Shown here one piece after another: positions 1 to 36,529 of a stretch of 64,000 nt of DNA (positions are counted from its first letter, which is position 1; each line of letters begins with the position of its first letter). The translations under genes were made by a program, and so were the position numbers. Source of the stretch: Lycocorax pyrrhopterus obiensis (taxonomy: Eukaryota; Chordata; Aves; Passeriformes; Paradisaeidae); assembly GCA_014706295.1 (NCBI GenBank), contig JACSVZ010000008.1, positions 1,364,001-1,428,000 on the forward strand. The letters run 5' to 3'. The notes under the pieces are model-generated. The model was not told where the DNA came from. It made no database searches and saw nothing but the letters and a program-made list of their open reading frames with translations.

Positions 1-27321
<27,321 letters not shown>

Positions 27322-28029
27322 TGTTCTTTCTCTTACCTGCTTCTGCCTTGCCGAGGACAGCTTTTCCTGGGACGTGGCTGCCAGCGGAACGGGAAGACCG
27401 GAATTGGGGAGGATTCGTGCTCGGGGTCACCATGATGCCTTGATTGATGCTGCTCCAGTAACTCCAGTGGCATTAGGACTTCCTGCTTAGTGACAATAGT
27501 GCTCTCCATGTTTTCTGTTGGAACGTGACCTGGTGGACATGGTGGTCCTGGCACAGAGCCTTTCTCCGGCACAGAACTCCTCTTCTGTCGCTGCAGAGAT
27601 CCGGGCATGCTCCTGGTTAGCAGAGTGAGAGATCCGTAGAGTAAGAGGCACTTAATTCCAGCTGCTTTTTCCGTAGGGTCAGTAGTAATTTATGAAGTGC
27701 TGCAGCTCCTCCAGTGCAGGATTTGGGCTATTCCCACCCTCCAAGCTCGGCGGGGCAGCGCCGGGGCCCGGGAGGAGCGCGGGCACGACGCTCCCATCCC
27801 AGCGGCGGGAATGTGCCCTTTTCCGAGCGGTATTCCCGACGAGACTGAATGTTCCCTTTCCTCCTCGCGTTGGAAGCGTCGTGGCTCAGCCTGCTCAAAC
27901 AAAAGCACAACGGCTGCAGGTGCAGGTGGGGCACGGCCGGGCGCTCCTCCCGCCTGGCAGCAGCACCGCGGCCTCCCGGCTCGGCTTTCCCTGGGCACCA
28001 ACGCCACGGCAAGAGCAGATCCTGCAGTG

Positions 28030-29310
28030 AATCCATCGTGCATCCATCGATCCGCTGTGCATTATCGATCCACTGTGCATTATTGATCCATCGTGCATCC
28101 ATCGATCCGCTGTGCATTATCGATCCACTGTGCATTATTGATCCACTGTGCATTATTGATCCATTGTGCATCCATCGATCCACTGTGCATTACTGATCCA
28201 TTGTGCATTATCGATCCATCGTGCATCCATCGATCCACTGTGCATTATTGATCCATCGTGCATCCATCGATCCACTGTGCATTATTGATCCACTGTGCAT
28301 TATTGATCCACTGTGCATTACTGATCCATTGTGCATCCATCGATCCATCGTGCATCCATCGATCCACTGTGCATTATTGATCCATCGTGCATCCATCGAT
28401 CCGCTGTGCATTATTGATCCACTGTGCATTATTGATCCATTGCACATTATTGATCCATTGTGCAGCCATCGATCCACTGTGCATTACTGATCCATTGTGC
28501 ATCCATCGATCCATTGTGCATCCATCGATCCACTGTGCATTATTGATCCATCGTGCATCCATCGATCCACTGTGCATTATTGATCCACTGTGCATTATTG
28601 GTCCATTGTACATCCATGATCCATTGCACATTATTGATCCACTGTGCATCCATCAATCCATTGTGCATCCATCGATCCGCTGTGCATTATTGATCCATCG
28701 TGCATACATTGATCCACTGTGCATTATTGATCCATCGTGCATCCATTGCACATTATTGATCCATTGTGCATTATTGATCCATCATGCATCCATCGATCCA
28801 CTGTGCATCCATCAATCCATCATGCATCTATTGATCCATCGTGCATCTATTGATCCATTCCACATTATTGATCCATTGTGCATCCATTGATCCATTGCAC
28901 ATTATTGATCCATTGTGCATCCATCGATCCATTGCACATCTATTGATCCATTGTGCATCCAGTGATCCACTATGCATCCACTGATCCATTGCACATCTGT
29001 TGATCCATTGTGCATCCATTGATCCACTGTGCATCCACTGATCCATTGCACATCTGTTGATCCATTGTGCATCCATTGATCCATCGTGCATCCATTGATC
29101 CATTGCACATCTGTTGATCCATTGTGCATCCATTGATCCATCGTGCATCCATTGATCCATTGCACATCTTGTGATCCATTGCACATCTATTGATCCATCT
29201 AGTGATCCATTGCACATCTATTGATCCACTTCACATCTATTGATCCATTTCACATCTATTGATCCACTTCACATCTATTGATCCATTTCACATCTATTGA
29301 TCCATTTCAC
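28030..29310. repeat. 18-bp tandem array, about 70 copies, in predicted PRKG1 3' UTR
   Basis: Unit variants attattgatccactgtgc, catccatcgatccatcgtg and, towards the right end, catctattgatccatttca. Period 18 nt. The sequence drifts from left to right, with the attattgatccactgtgc type early and the ttgcacatctgttgatcc type late. It starts about 700 nt after the stop codon. Confidence 0.95.
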
Positions 29311-29972
29311 AGTGCTCCAGTCACAGTCCTGGAACAAAGCAACAGCAGCCCAGTTGACTGATTAGGCATAAAATTAAGGATAACTTTGACCTTTTTAGGC
29401 CCAAAGGAAAAAACGTGAGAGCTGTGATGTCCTTTCGAGGTGCTATGTCCATCCCTCACCCAGGAAGAAATCTGTCCCTGATCCATCCTGTCAGGGATAT
29501 GTAGCAGAGGCTTCGTTCTCCATCCTGATGATTCCATGTCTCCATGTCTGCATCTCTTCCGTGTTTAAAGGATCTCATAAGATAAAAGTCCTGGCTCTGA
29601 TGGAACATTGCCAGTAATCCTAATGCCTCTCCAGGCTAAGGAGCTCCACGGGAAAGTCAGTGGGATTCAATGGGAAATGGATGATCCCTGTGAGGTCTCC
29701 AGCATGCCAGGTCCACATGACCATGTTTAACACAGGGATGGCCAAATCCATATGGAAGAAAGAGCTGGGGAAAACAATATTATCAGGATGTGCTTTTCCC
29801 TCACTTCCACTGCTTTTCCTTTGCTTGAATTGCCCCCTCTGGTTAATGGGATGCAGCAGAGGGATCCTGTCTTGAGCGCCCGTTCGTTGCCTATCCACAG
29901 GACAAAAGGTTTATCCCGTTATCCAACAGGAAACATCAGCTTCTGGTCTCTCTGAGAGACCTTGCCCCAAAG

Positions 29973-30052
29973 AATCACAGAATCATGGAATGATGGAATG
30001 GTTTGGGTTGGAAGGGACCTTAAAGGTCCTCTCATTGCAACCCCTGCCATGG
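29973..30052 (-). mobile_element. CR1 tail in the PRKG1 3' UTR
   Basis: gaatcacagaatcatggaat then a second tggaatgatggaatgg, giving an expanded terminal repeat, followed by ggttggaagggaccttaaag and ending at aacccctgccatgggt. Confidence 0.85.
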
Positions 30053-32263
30053 GTGAGCAGGTGCTGCCCCGTTTGAGCTCAGCTGCCACGAGCTGACCAT
30101 GGAAAGATCAAGTCTTGCTGGCAAGGGCTTTTCCCACATATTACATGGAAAAGGTCTGTTTGAGCAGTAAAAAATTCCTTCCCTGCTGCTAAATCCCAAC
30201 TCTTTTGCATGTTTTTCATGGAAGGATTTAATTAAAAGGGTATCTTGACAGCATGGGCCATGTCTGCTGTTTAACACGAGCTGGATCGTGTGACACCTTG
30301 GAAACCAGTCTGTGGCTCTGGAATTCCCTCTTGTTTTCCAGAGGGTGAGGCCACACCTCTGGCCCAGTCACTTCTGCTGTTCTTTAACCATTAAACTTCA
30401 TTTGCCTTCAAAACCACAGGGAAAAGGCAGTACCTGCTGGCTTTTCCACCTTCCTCCGAGGGATGGACAGCACTGAGAGCCAAGGCTGAGCACGAGGGCT
30501 AAAACACTCACCAGGCATCTTAAACAGGCCTAACAGCCACATTCTTCCCTCACATCCCCCTGGATTTCCACTCTGTGGGGACAGCTTTCTGTAGGAGTTT
30601 GTCCCAGGATGGTGACACCAGATGCAGTTGGCAGGCGAGGAGGAGAAGGCACCACAAGGATTTGGGGGACAGCCCGAAGACGTGGCAGGAAGGAGGGTCT
30701 AGAATGGGCCGAGGAGTTGGGTTTCTTTTTCCTGTCCCTTTTTTTCCTTGTGCCAGGCATGGGAATTGGCACCTGCAGCGTGCACTGTGCTGAACCTGAG
30801 TTTATTTTGATATCAAACACCTCACTCGACTTCCATGGCCTCTCCTGAGCATTAACACTTTGCATATGTATATGATAAGCCTTCAGTTATAAGAATATAT
30901 TTAAGTTGCTTTATATATATCTCTATATATCCACAACAAGGGATTGCCTCTGTGTTTCCACCTCCTGCCCTTATTTCTTTGTCTCCTTTCCTGACCTACG
31001 GGACGACGGCATTTTTTAGGGAAGGGGGAATCAGCTCCCGTGTTTCCAGAGGGGCTTTGATTGGTGTCGTAGCTTCTCCTGGAGCTGCACTGCCCACAGC
31101 AAACTCCTCTTCAACAACAGGACCACGAGCAGATATTTCTGTAAATAGGTATTTTCGTGTCGGTATTTTGTGGGTCACACAGAACTTTTCTGTTCTTTTC
31201 CAGTTCCATGGCATTATTCCTTCATTTCCTTATTTGTAATGTAATGTTTTTAGGTCAAGGTAGACTTGAATTAATGTCATATTTGTCAGTATGATTGAAC
31301 TTTCTGTCAGCTGTCCCGTCCACCCATCTGTCCCATAGTTCTAGAACGTCACTGGCTATCTGGCATTGTTGCAAGTGCCTTAAATCCATGGCATCTTATT
31401 GAAAAAAAAAAAAAGACAAATTTGGTGTTATGCTGCATGACAAAGACAAACACACCTCAAACTGTCGTCCTTTCTTAGCTTGCTGCGTTTTACAGTTCTT
31501 TCTGCTACCGATTTCTAAGCCTTTATTATCTGATCTCGATGAATTCCAGAAATGATGACGTCGTTCTCTGATTTCTGTTCAATGTACCAGAGCTGTGTAT
31601 CTGTTAATGAGATACAGAGTCATTTCTGTGAAATGTATAAATGTGATGTGCGGGTCAAATTACTCTCTGACATCCTAGCAGTCCGTAGACAGGTATTCCT
31701 GTTTCGCTAAGCTCTGCAGATCCCACCCATCCGTGCCGTCCCACACAGCCCCCTTGGGAATCTCCCACCTGGGAAAAATCCCCCTCGCCCACCGGTGTTT
31801 TCCTGAGCTCAAACCCCGATGCAAAGGCGAGGCTCCTTTGCACTGCTCAACCCCACAGGATCTGTGCTTTTCCCTCCCCCGTTCCCTGCATCCACGGGGA
31901 CGAGCCCTGGAAGCTGCTGCTCCGCAGCTCCCTAGCCCTGACACCGAGACTTGGGCGCCTTTAGGGCTTTCTCAGAAAAAGGGGAAATTCCCATTTGGAG
32001 TTGCCTCTCCCCCCGCGTCCCGATTTGTGCTGGTTTTACCCCAGCCCTGTGTTTTATACTCTGATTTTCTCTCCTTCCATGGCAGAGGTTTTGTTTGTCG
32101 GGCAGATGTCGGTCACGCCCCGGCCATCGGCCGCTTGCACTCTTTGGATGTTGACTGAGGAACTTTGGGTTTTTTATCATAAACTTCCATGGCTTTTGTT
32201 TCGCTCTGTACTCCCCCTGCAGCTGTAATTGCCGAGTGCCTGTTGTATACTTTATAGAGTTGA

Positions 32264-32269
32264 AATAAA
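32264..32269 (+). terminator. PRKG1: PRKG1 poly(A) signal AATAAA (predicted)
   Basis: AATAAA in the context tagagttgaaataaaaat, followed about 20 nt later by GT-rich gagtggctgtcagtggg, the usual order of signal, cleavage site and downstream element. A CR1 fragment begins about 90 nt further on. Confidence 0.65.
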
Positions 32270-32377
32270 AATAATTACTTTTGAGTGGCTGTCAGTGGGT
32301 TTCTTCCCGAGCAGAAGCCAAGTGTGGGAGAGATCTCCTGGGCAGTGGTGAAATGTGGGGTGCCAGGGGTTCTGCTC

Positions 32378-32562
32378 CCAGAACGGGTTGCCCAGAGGAG
32401 CTGTGGCTGCCCCTGGATCCCTGGCAGTGTCCAAGGCCAGGTTGGACACTGGGGCTTGGAGCAGCCTGGGACAGTGGGAGGTGTCCCTGCCCACGGAACT
32501 GGATGGGCTTTAAGGTCCCTTCCAACCCAAAATCGTTCTATGATTTGATGACGATTCTATGA
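32378..32562 (+). mobile_element. CR1 3'-end fragment between PRKG1 and DKK1
   Basis: ccagaacgggttgcccagag through gatccctggcagtgtccaag to ttctatgatttgatgacgat, keeping octamer-like TTCTATGA units at its end. It lies about 100 nt past the PRKG1 poly(A) signal. Confidence 0.9.
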
Positions 32563-33176
32563 CACAGAGGTGAGCAAAAGCGGGGAAAAGGAGCAACAAA
32601 ACATCCTCTCAGGAGGGAAAGAAACTTGGTAAGGGCCCAAGGAGCAGCTGGGAATCGTCACCACTCATTTTGCGGGCTGCAGCAATGGCAAGTGGAAGTC
32701 AATGATGCAATAAAAACCCCGGGGTGACGTGGCCCTCACCTGAAACTGCCAGGGGAACACCGGGATTTCGGGGCGAGGCGTGGCGCTCGTTCCTCCGGGC
32801 CAAAAATAGGGAAGGCAGGAGGGGTGGCCGGGCTGTGCCGGGGATGTCGCCGGGCCGTGACTCAGCCGCTGCTGACGGCACCTGCCCGCGGCGCTCCCGA
32901 AACCTTCCCAGGCAATTATTAGCCCGGCCTGAGCCGTTCGGGGCTGGAACAGCTGATAGCGGATACCGGGACAGCGATACCGGGACAGCGGGGGCGTTAA
33001 TTGCAGTAATTGCGGAATCCCCCCACCCCGGGGGTTTTGGGGGCGCTGCTCCGGCTCTTCGTATTCTCATTTAAACCGAGCTTAGAAAAGAAAGAAGCGG
33101 GAGCACGGGGCCGCCGCCGGGAAAAGCCGGGTTAATTAACGGGGGGGTAATTAACGAGGGTTAATCACCGGACCGG

Positions 33177-33307
33177 GGAGGGGGGGTGGGGCGCGATGGC
33201 GCGGCGGGGCCGCCAGGGGGCGCCCTGGGGCCGCGCTGCCCCGACGGGGGGCGAGAGGGAAGGGGGGGGAATGGGGGGGGAATGGGGTGGGAAAGGAATG
33301 GGGGGGC
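33177..33307 (+). other. G-run cluster with quadruplex potential
   Basis: Repeated runs of four to nine G separated by short spacers (for example gaatggggggggaatggggtggg type sequence around 33260-33300). This stretch meets the simple G-quadruplex pattern on the plus strand, directly upstream of the TCF/LEF pair. Confidence 0.5.
33209..33225 (+). promoter_or_regulatory. CTCF-like motif
   Basis: GCCGCCAGGGGGCGCCC matches the CTCF core (CCASYAGRGGGC type). It lies between the PRKG1 poly(A) signal and the DKK1 promoter, a natural place for an insulator or loop anchor. Only the motif is seen. Occupancy is inferred. Confidence 0.5.
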
Positions 33308-33311
33308 GACG

Positions 33312-33335
33312 CCTTTGATCTCCCCGCATCAAAGG
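33312..33335. promoter_or_regulatory. DKK1: Inverted pair of TCF/LEF motifs upstream of DKK1
   Basis: CCTTTGAT at 33312-33319 and ATCAAAGG at 33328-33335 form a perfect 8-bp inverted repeat around an 8-nt spacer. Each half matches the TCF/LEF core CTTTGAT. They sit about 600 nt upstream of the TATA box. DKK1 is known to be a direct beta-catenin/TCF target in mammals, so a feedback element is plausible. Function here is inferred. Confidence 0.55.
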
Positions 33336-33927
33336 GCCCGGAGCTCCCCCCCACCGATGCTGCCCCCCCCCCGCCCCGGCTGGGGTCAGGGGAGTAGGGG
33401 GAGGACACCGGGAGTCCCGTCGTGTGTCCCCCCCGTGTCCCCGCACACGGCCCGGCGCGGGGGGATGCGGAGCAGCCCCTCTCCCTTCCTGCAAGGCTGC
33501 GCTGGCGCCAGGAAGGACGCGGGGGAGGCGGCGGGGGGGAGACTTGGAGGAGACCAAAGGACCGACTCTGCCATCGGGGGAGGGCGGGGGGGCTCTCTGC
33601 ACCCACAGCGGCTCCCACCCACTATGGGGGGTTGCATAAGGGGGAGCGTCCCCCCCTTCCCTCTTCCCGGTCCCCTCCGTCGGGCGCGCCCGGCTGGAGA
33701 CAGCGGCGGCGTCGGGGAGTGCGGAGCATCTGGCCGGGACCCGGGGCGGGGGATGGGGGGGCTGCCCTCGCCCTTGCGAAACCCCCTCCCGACCAATGTG
33801 GGAGCCCTCGGGGCGGGGTGGGGGCGGTTTTGGGGGCTCGTGGGCACAGCCCCCCCCGGGAACGCTTTGAAATCCCAGGCGGCGGGCCCCCCGCCCCGAG
33901 GGGGCGGGCAGGAGGCAGCCCCGGGGG

Positions 33928-33933
33928 TATAAA
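33928..33933 (+). promoter_or_regulatory. DKK1: DKK1 TATA box
   Basis: TATAAA in ccgggggtataaaggcgg, 80 nt upstream of the ATG, so transcription should begin near 33958. GC boxes (ggggcggg) occur just upstream, at 33742, 33811 and 33901, and a CCAAT at 33793-33797. No ATG lies between the TATA box and the start codon. Confidence 0.85.
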
Positions 33934-34013
33934 GGCGGCGGAGGAGCGCAGGAGCCGCTGCTCGCGGCTCGGTGCTGCTGCTCGGGGACTCGGCGGGCAC
34001 GGGCGGCACCAGG

Positions 34014-34205
34014 ATGCGGGGGCTGGTGGCGCTGCTGGCGGCGCTGAGCTGCGCGGCCCCGGCGGGGCGGGCGGCGGCTCCCGGGGGTGCCCTCAGCTCC
34101 AACGCCATCAAGGGACCCCCCCCGGGCGGGGCGGCCGAGGCCAGCGCCGCCCCCGCAGCCCCCTTCGACGGCAGCAACAAGGCCCCGCCGGCCGCCACCC
34201 GGCAG
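34014..34205 (+). CDS. DKK1: DKK1 exon 1: signal peptide and N-terminal motif
   Basis: 192 nt, 64 codons, donor gtagga. Signal peptide roughly residues 1-22. [13 protein letters not shown] (residues 27-39) is the LRP6-contact motif. The remainder is a low-complexity Ala/Pro/Gly linker ending PPAATRQ. An in-frame GTG at 33972 is not a credible start. Confidence 0.93.
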
Positions 34206-35804
34206 GTAGGAGAGAGCACGGATGGGGCGGGGGTGGAGCGGCGGGACACCGGGAATGGAGGGGGGACACATTTGGGATGAGGGGTGGGACTCCCGGGATG
34301 AGGACACACACCGGGAGATGGAGTAGGGGGACACGGACGATGGAGGGGACACCGAGGACGGGGAGGGGAACGCACCGGGGATGGAGAGGGGGGACCGGGG
34401 ATGGAGGGGATTGAAGGGGGGGACACAGCGCAGATGGATGGAGGGGGTGCCCCGGGGATGGAGGAGAGGGACGCACTGGGTGATGGGGACACACGCGCGC
34501 GGGGGATGGAGTGGGAGACACCTCGGGGATGGAGGGGACACCGGGGACGGGTGGGGACGTCCCGGGGGTGGAGGCGGGGAGGGACACACAGGAGATGGAT
34601 GGAGCGGACGCGCCGGGGATTGGAGAGGGAACGCACCGGGGATGGAGCGGCGGGGACACACTCGGGGATGCGAGCGTCGGCCCCGCTGACCCCCCCGCCT
34701 CCTCTGTGCCCCCCAGCCTTTCCCGTGCGCCGAGGACGAGGACTGCGGCCCCGAGGAGTTCTGCGGGGGGGCGGCCCGCGGCGGGGGGGCCCCGCTGTGC
34801 CTCGGCTGCCGGCGGCGCCGCAAGCGCTGCCTGCGCGATGCCATGTGCTGCCCCGGCATGACCTGCAGCAACGGTGAGGGCAGGGCACACCTGCAGCGGG
34901 GACCGCGGGAGGGGTCGGGGTCCCACGCGAGGCTGACAGCCGCCCCACTGCCCCCGCAGGTCTCTGCACGCCCCTGGAGCCGCCCCACGGAGCGGCCGAG
35001 CCGGAGGAGACGGGCACTGAGGCGCTGCTCCGACGGACGCCCGCGCCCGCCTGGCTACCCACGGCCAAAGGTGAGGCGTGCCCGCTGCTGTGACCCCGCT
35101 GTCCCGCCTGAGGCTGCCCATCCTTCCCTGCTGTCCCCTGAGCACCAGTCCAGGCTGCCCCCCTGCCCTGCTGTCCCCTGGCATCTGTGGGATGCCCATC
35201 CTGCATCTCTGTCCCGCCCGGGATCGGTCCAGGATGCTCACCCTGTCCCTCTGTCCCCCGCGGGGTCAGTCCAGGATGCCCTTCCTGCTCCGCCATCCCC
35301 CACGGGGTCGGGCCGGGATGCTCCCCTTTCCCTCCTGTGCCCTGTGGGATCAGTCCGGGATGCCCACCGAGCCCCACTGACGCCAGAAGACAACCCCGGC
35401 ATGCCCAGCCTGCCCGTGGGGTGGTTTGGGATGTGATCAATCTGTGGGGTTGATCAATGCGGGATGCCCACCGTGCTCCATTATCCCCTGTGAGCGATGC
35501 CCACCCGGTGTGCCCCGGCCCCTCGCTGAGCATCCCCCGCTGTCCCCACGCAGGCGAGGAGGGCGACTTCTGCCTGCGCTCGTCGGACTGCGCGGCCGGG
35601 CTGTGCTGCGCCCGCCACTTCTGGTCCAAGATCTGCAAGCCGGTGCTGCGGGAGGGGCAGGTGTGCACCCGGCACCGGCGGAAAGGCGCCCACGGCCTGG
35701 AGATCTTCCAGCGCTGCCAGTGCGCCGAGGGGCTGGCGTGCCGCCTGCAGCGAGAGCACGGCCCCGCCGACGCGTCCCGCCTGCACACGTGCCAGCGGCA
35801 CTGA
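34014..35804 (+). CDS. DKK1: Dickkopf-1, secreted Wnt/LRP5-6 antagonist (complete, four exons)
   Basis: Joined exons 34014-34205, 34717-34873, 34960-35070 and 35554-35804 give 711 nt, 236 residues. The ATG is the first after the TATA box, with A at -3, and opens a hydrophobic signal peptide ([20 protein letters not shown]). Next come the DKK N-terminal motif NAIKG (LRP6-binding NXI type), a first cysteine-rich domain with 10 Cys ([10 protein letters not shown] onward), a short linker, and a colipase-like second cysteine-rich domain with 10 Cys (FCLRSSDC to HTCQRH). [13 protein letters not shown] and [15 protein letters not shown] mark DKK1, not DKK2/3/4. The secreted protein binds LRP5/6 and blocks canonical Wnt signalling. 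It is about 30 residues shorter than human DKK1 (266), mainly in the linkers, and Ala/Pro/Gly-rich. The C-terminal NSSR glycosylation site of human is DASR here. Confidence 0.96.
34235..34680. repeat. Degenerate G-rich tandem repeat filling DKK1 intron 1
   Basis: Variable units of about 20-40 nt around ggggatggaggggacaccgg and gagagggaacgcaccgggg. No exact period. It takes up most of the 511-nt intron. Confidence 0.8.
34717..34873 (+). CDS. DKK1: DKK1 exon 2: first cysteine-rich domain
   Basis: 157 nt after acceptor gccccccag, donor gtgagg. It encodes [18 protein letters not shown] to CCPGMTCSN with 9 of the 10 CRD1 cysteines. The basic [15 protein letters not shown] block is typical of the family. 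A Gly-rich insertion (ARGGGAP) replaces the TRGGDAGVQ seen in human DKK1. Confidence 0.95.
34960..35070 (+). CDS. DKK1: DKK1 exon 3: CRD1 end and linker
   Basis: 111 nt, preceded by an intron of only 86 nt. It gives the tenth CRD1 cysteine (GLCTP) then a poorly conserved acidic/proline linker ending PAWLPTAK before a split Gly codon. The phase matches the following CRD2 exon. The linker is much shorter than I remember for human DKK1. Confidence 0.92.
35145..35385. repeat. 42-bp degenerate tandem repeat in DKK1 intron 3
   Basis: ggatgc words recur at 42-nt spacing (35232, 35274, 35316, 35358), in units of the form gggtcagtccaggatgccc then ccctgctccc-like filler. About six copies. Confidence 0.8.
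35554..35804 (+). CDS. DKK1: DKK1 exon 4: second cysteine-rich domain and stop
   Basis: 251 nt from acceptor cccacgcag to the TGA at 35802-35804. It encodes [20 protein letters not shown], then [17 protein letters not shown], and ends LHTCQRH. All ten CRD2 cysteines are present, as is the HFW cluster that contacts the LRP6 third propeller in known structures. This is the best-conserved exon of the gene. Confidence 0.97.
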
Positions 35805-36119
35805 GCCACACACGGACGGGACGGACGGACGGACGGGACGGACGCGACAGACTCCGGCCCCGCCGGAGCGAAGGTTGTTTCTCAAGGGAACTTCTCCTAA
35901 GCGACTTCTTGCAGTACGTTACTGTGTTGTGAATACTCGAGCTGGCACTTAGCTGTACATAACGCCGGGACTTTTAGTGACTTTTTAATGACTTTTCGTG
36001 AGTTGTTTCGTGTTTCTCTGAGGGCGCTGCCGGGCGCTCTTCAAGCCGTGACTGTGACTTTGTACACACTGGGTTTTTCATTCTTGGCTCGAAGGGACGC
36101 CACCGTCTGGGTGCGAGCG

Positions 36120-36125
36120 AATAAA
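36120..36125 (+). terminator. DKK1: DKK1 poly(A) signal, proximal
   Basis: AATAAA 316 nt after the stop, with a GT-rich element about 25 nt downstream. It is the stronger of the two candidates by context. Confidence 0.6.
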
Positions 36126-36507
36126 CTCCTCTTTAAATTCACCCTGCCCGTGTGGGGCTGCCGGGATCCCTCCTGTGCTGCGGGAGGGAGGGAGGGAGGG
36201 ATGGAGGATGTGCCCGGGGGGAACCGAGACAGGGGCGGGGGTTCATCCCCAGCCCCCCCGGGGAGAGGCTGCTGGGTCTGCGCTGTTTATCCAGCTGCTC
36301 TTCAGGAATTCCGTGGTAGCCACTGATGCCCTCTGGCCACCAAACGGAGGATGGGCAGCGCGGCTGGGGCTCTGGGAAGGGCAGCTGGCAGCAGAATCCC
36401 CCTCCCTGGTTTGGGAGGGAGGAAGGAGTGAAGGATCGCTGGAGGGGCTGTGCTGGACCAACCGCGGGCGCTGCCGCCCTCGACCGCTCAACCCTTGCTC
36501 CGTGCAC

Positions 36508-36513
36508 AATAAA
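36508..36513 (+). terminator. DKK1: DKK1 poly(A) signal, distal candidate
   Basis: AATAAA followed by gatttctttttccctcc. It could serve a longer DKK1 3' UTR. No transcript evidence is available. Confidence 0.35.
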
Positions 36514-36529
36514 GATTTCTTTTTCCCTC

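Larger units (their letters stand above)
27322..32285 (+). other. PRKG1: PRKG1 3' untranslated region (predicted)
   Basis: From the PRKG1 stop to the first canonical AATAAA (32264) I find no AATAAA or ATTAAA upstream of the 18-bp array at 28030-29310. The array should therefore be transcribed into the mature message unless a non-canonical signal is used. Weaker ATTAAA variants occur near 30229 and 30390. The distal part (about 30850-31680) is AT-rich and mostly non-repetitive, with a Pumilio-type UGUAAAUA at 31140-31147, as expected of a regulated 3' UTR. One CR1 tail lies at 29973-30052. The extent is inferred without transcript data. Confidence 0.7.
32700..35850. other. DKK1: CpG-rich block over DKK1 promoter and gene
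   Basis: Very high G+C and frequent CpG from about 32700 through the last DKK1 exon, densest at 33050-35050, in contrast to the AT-rich flanks. This is a CpG island of the kind expected for a developmentally regulated gene. It also explains open frames of more than 600 codons on the minus strand here, which are not genes. Confidence 0.75.

Noticed and set aside
28030..29310. CRISPR-like array
   Set aside because: There is no repeat-spacer structure. It is a head-to-tail 18-bp minisatellite in a vertebrate 3' UTR.
33972..34013. Upstream in-frame GTG start for DKK1
   Set aside because: The ATG at 34014 has good context and opens a normal signal peptide. The GTG extension adds no conserved residues.
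33165..35809. Minus-strand open frames of 607 and 807 codons across DKK1
   Set aside because: Shadow frames caused by extreme GC content opposite the real DKK1 exons and introns. The composition is Pro/Arg/Ser-rich with no domain.
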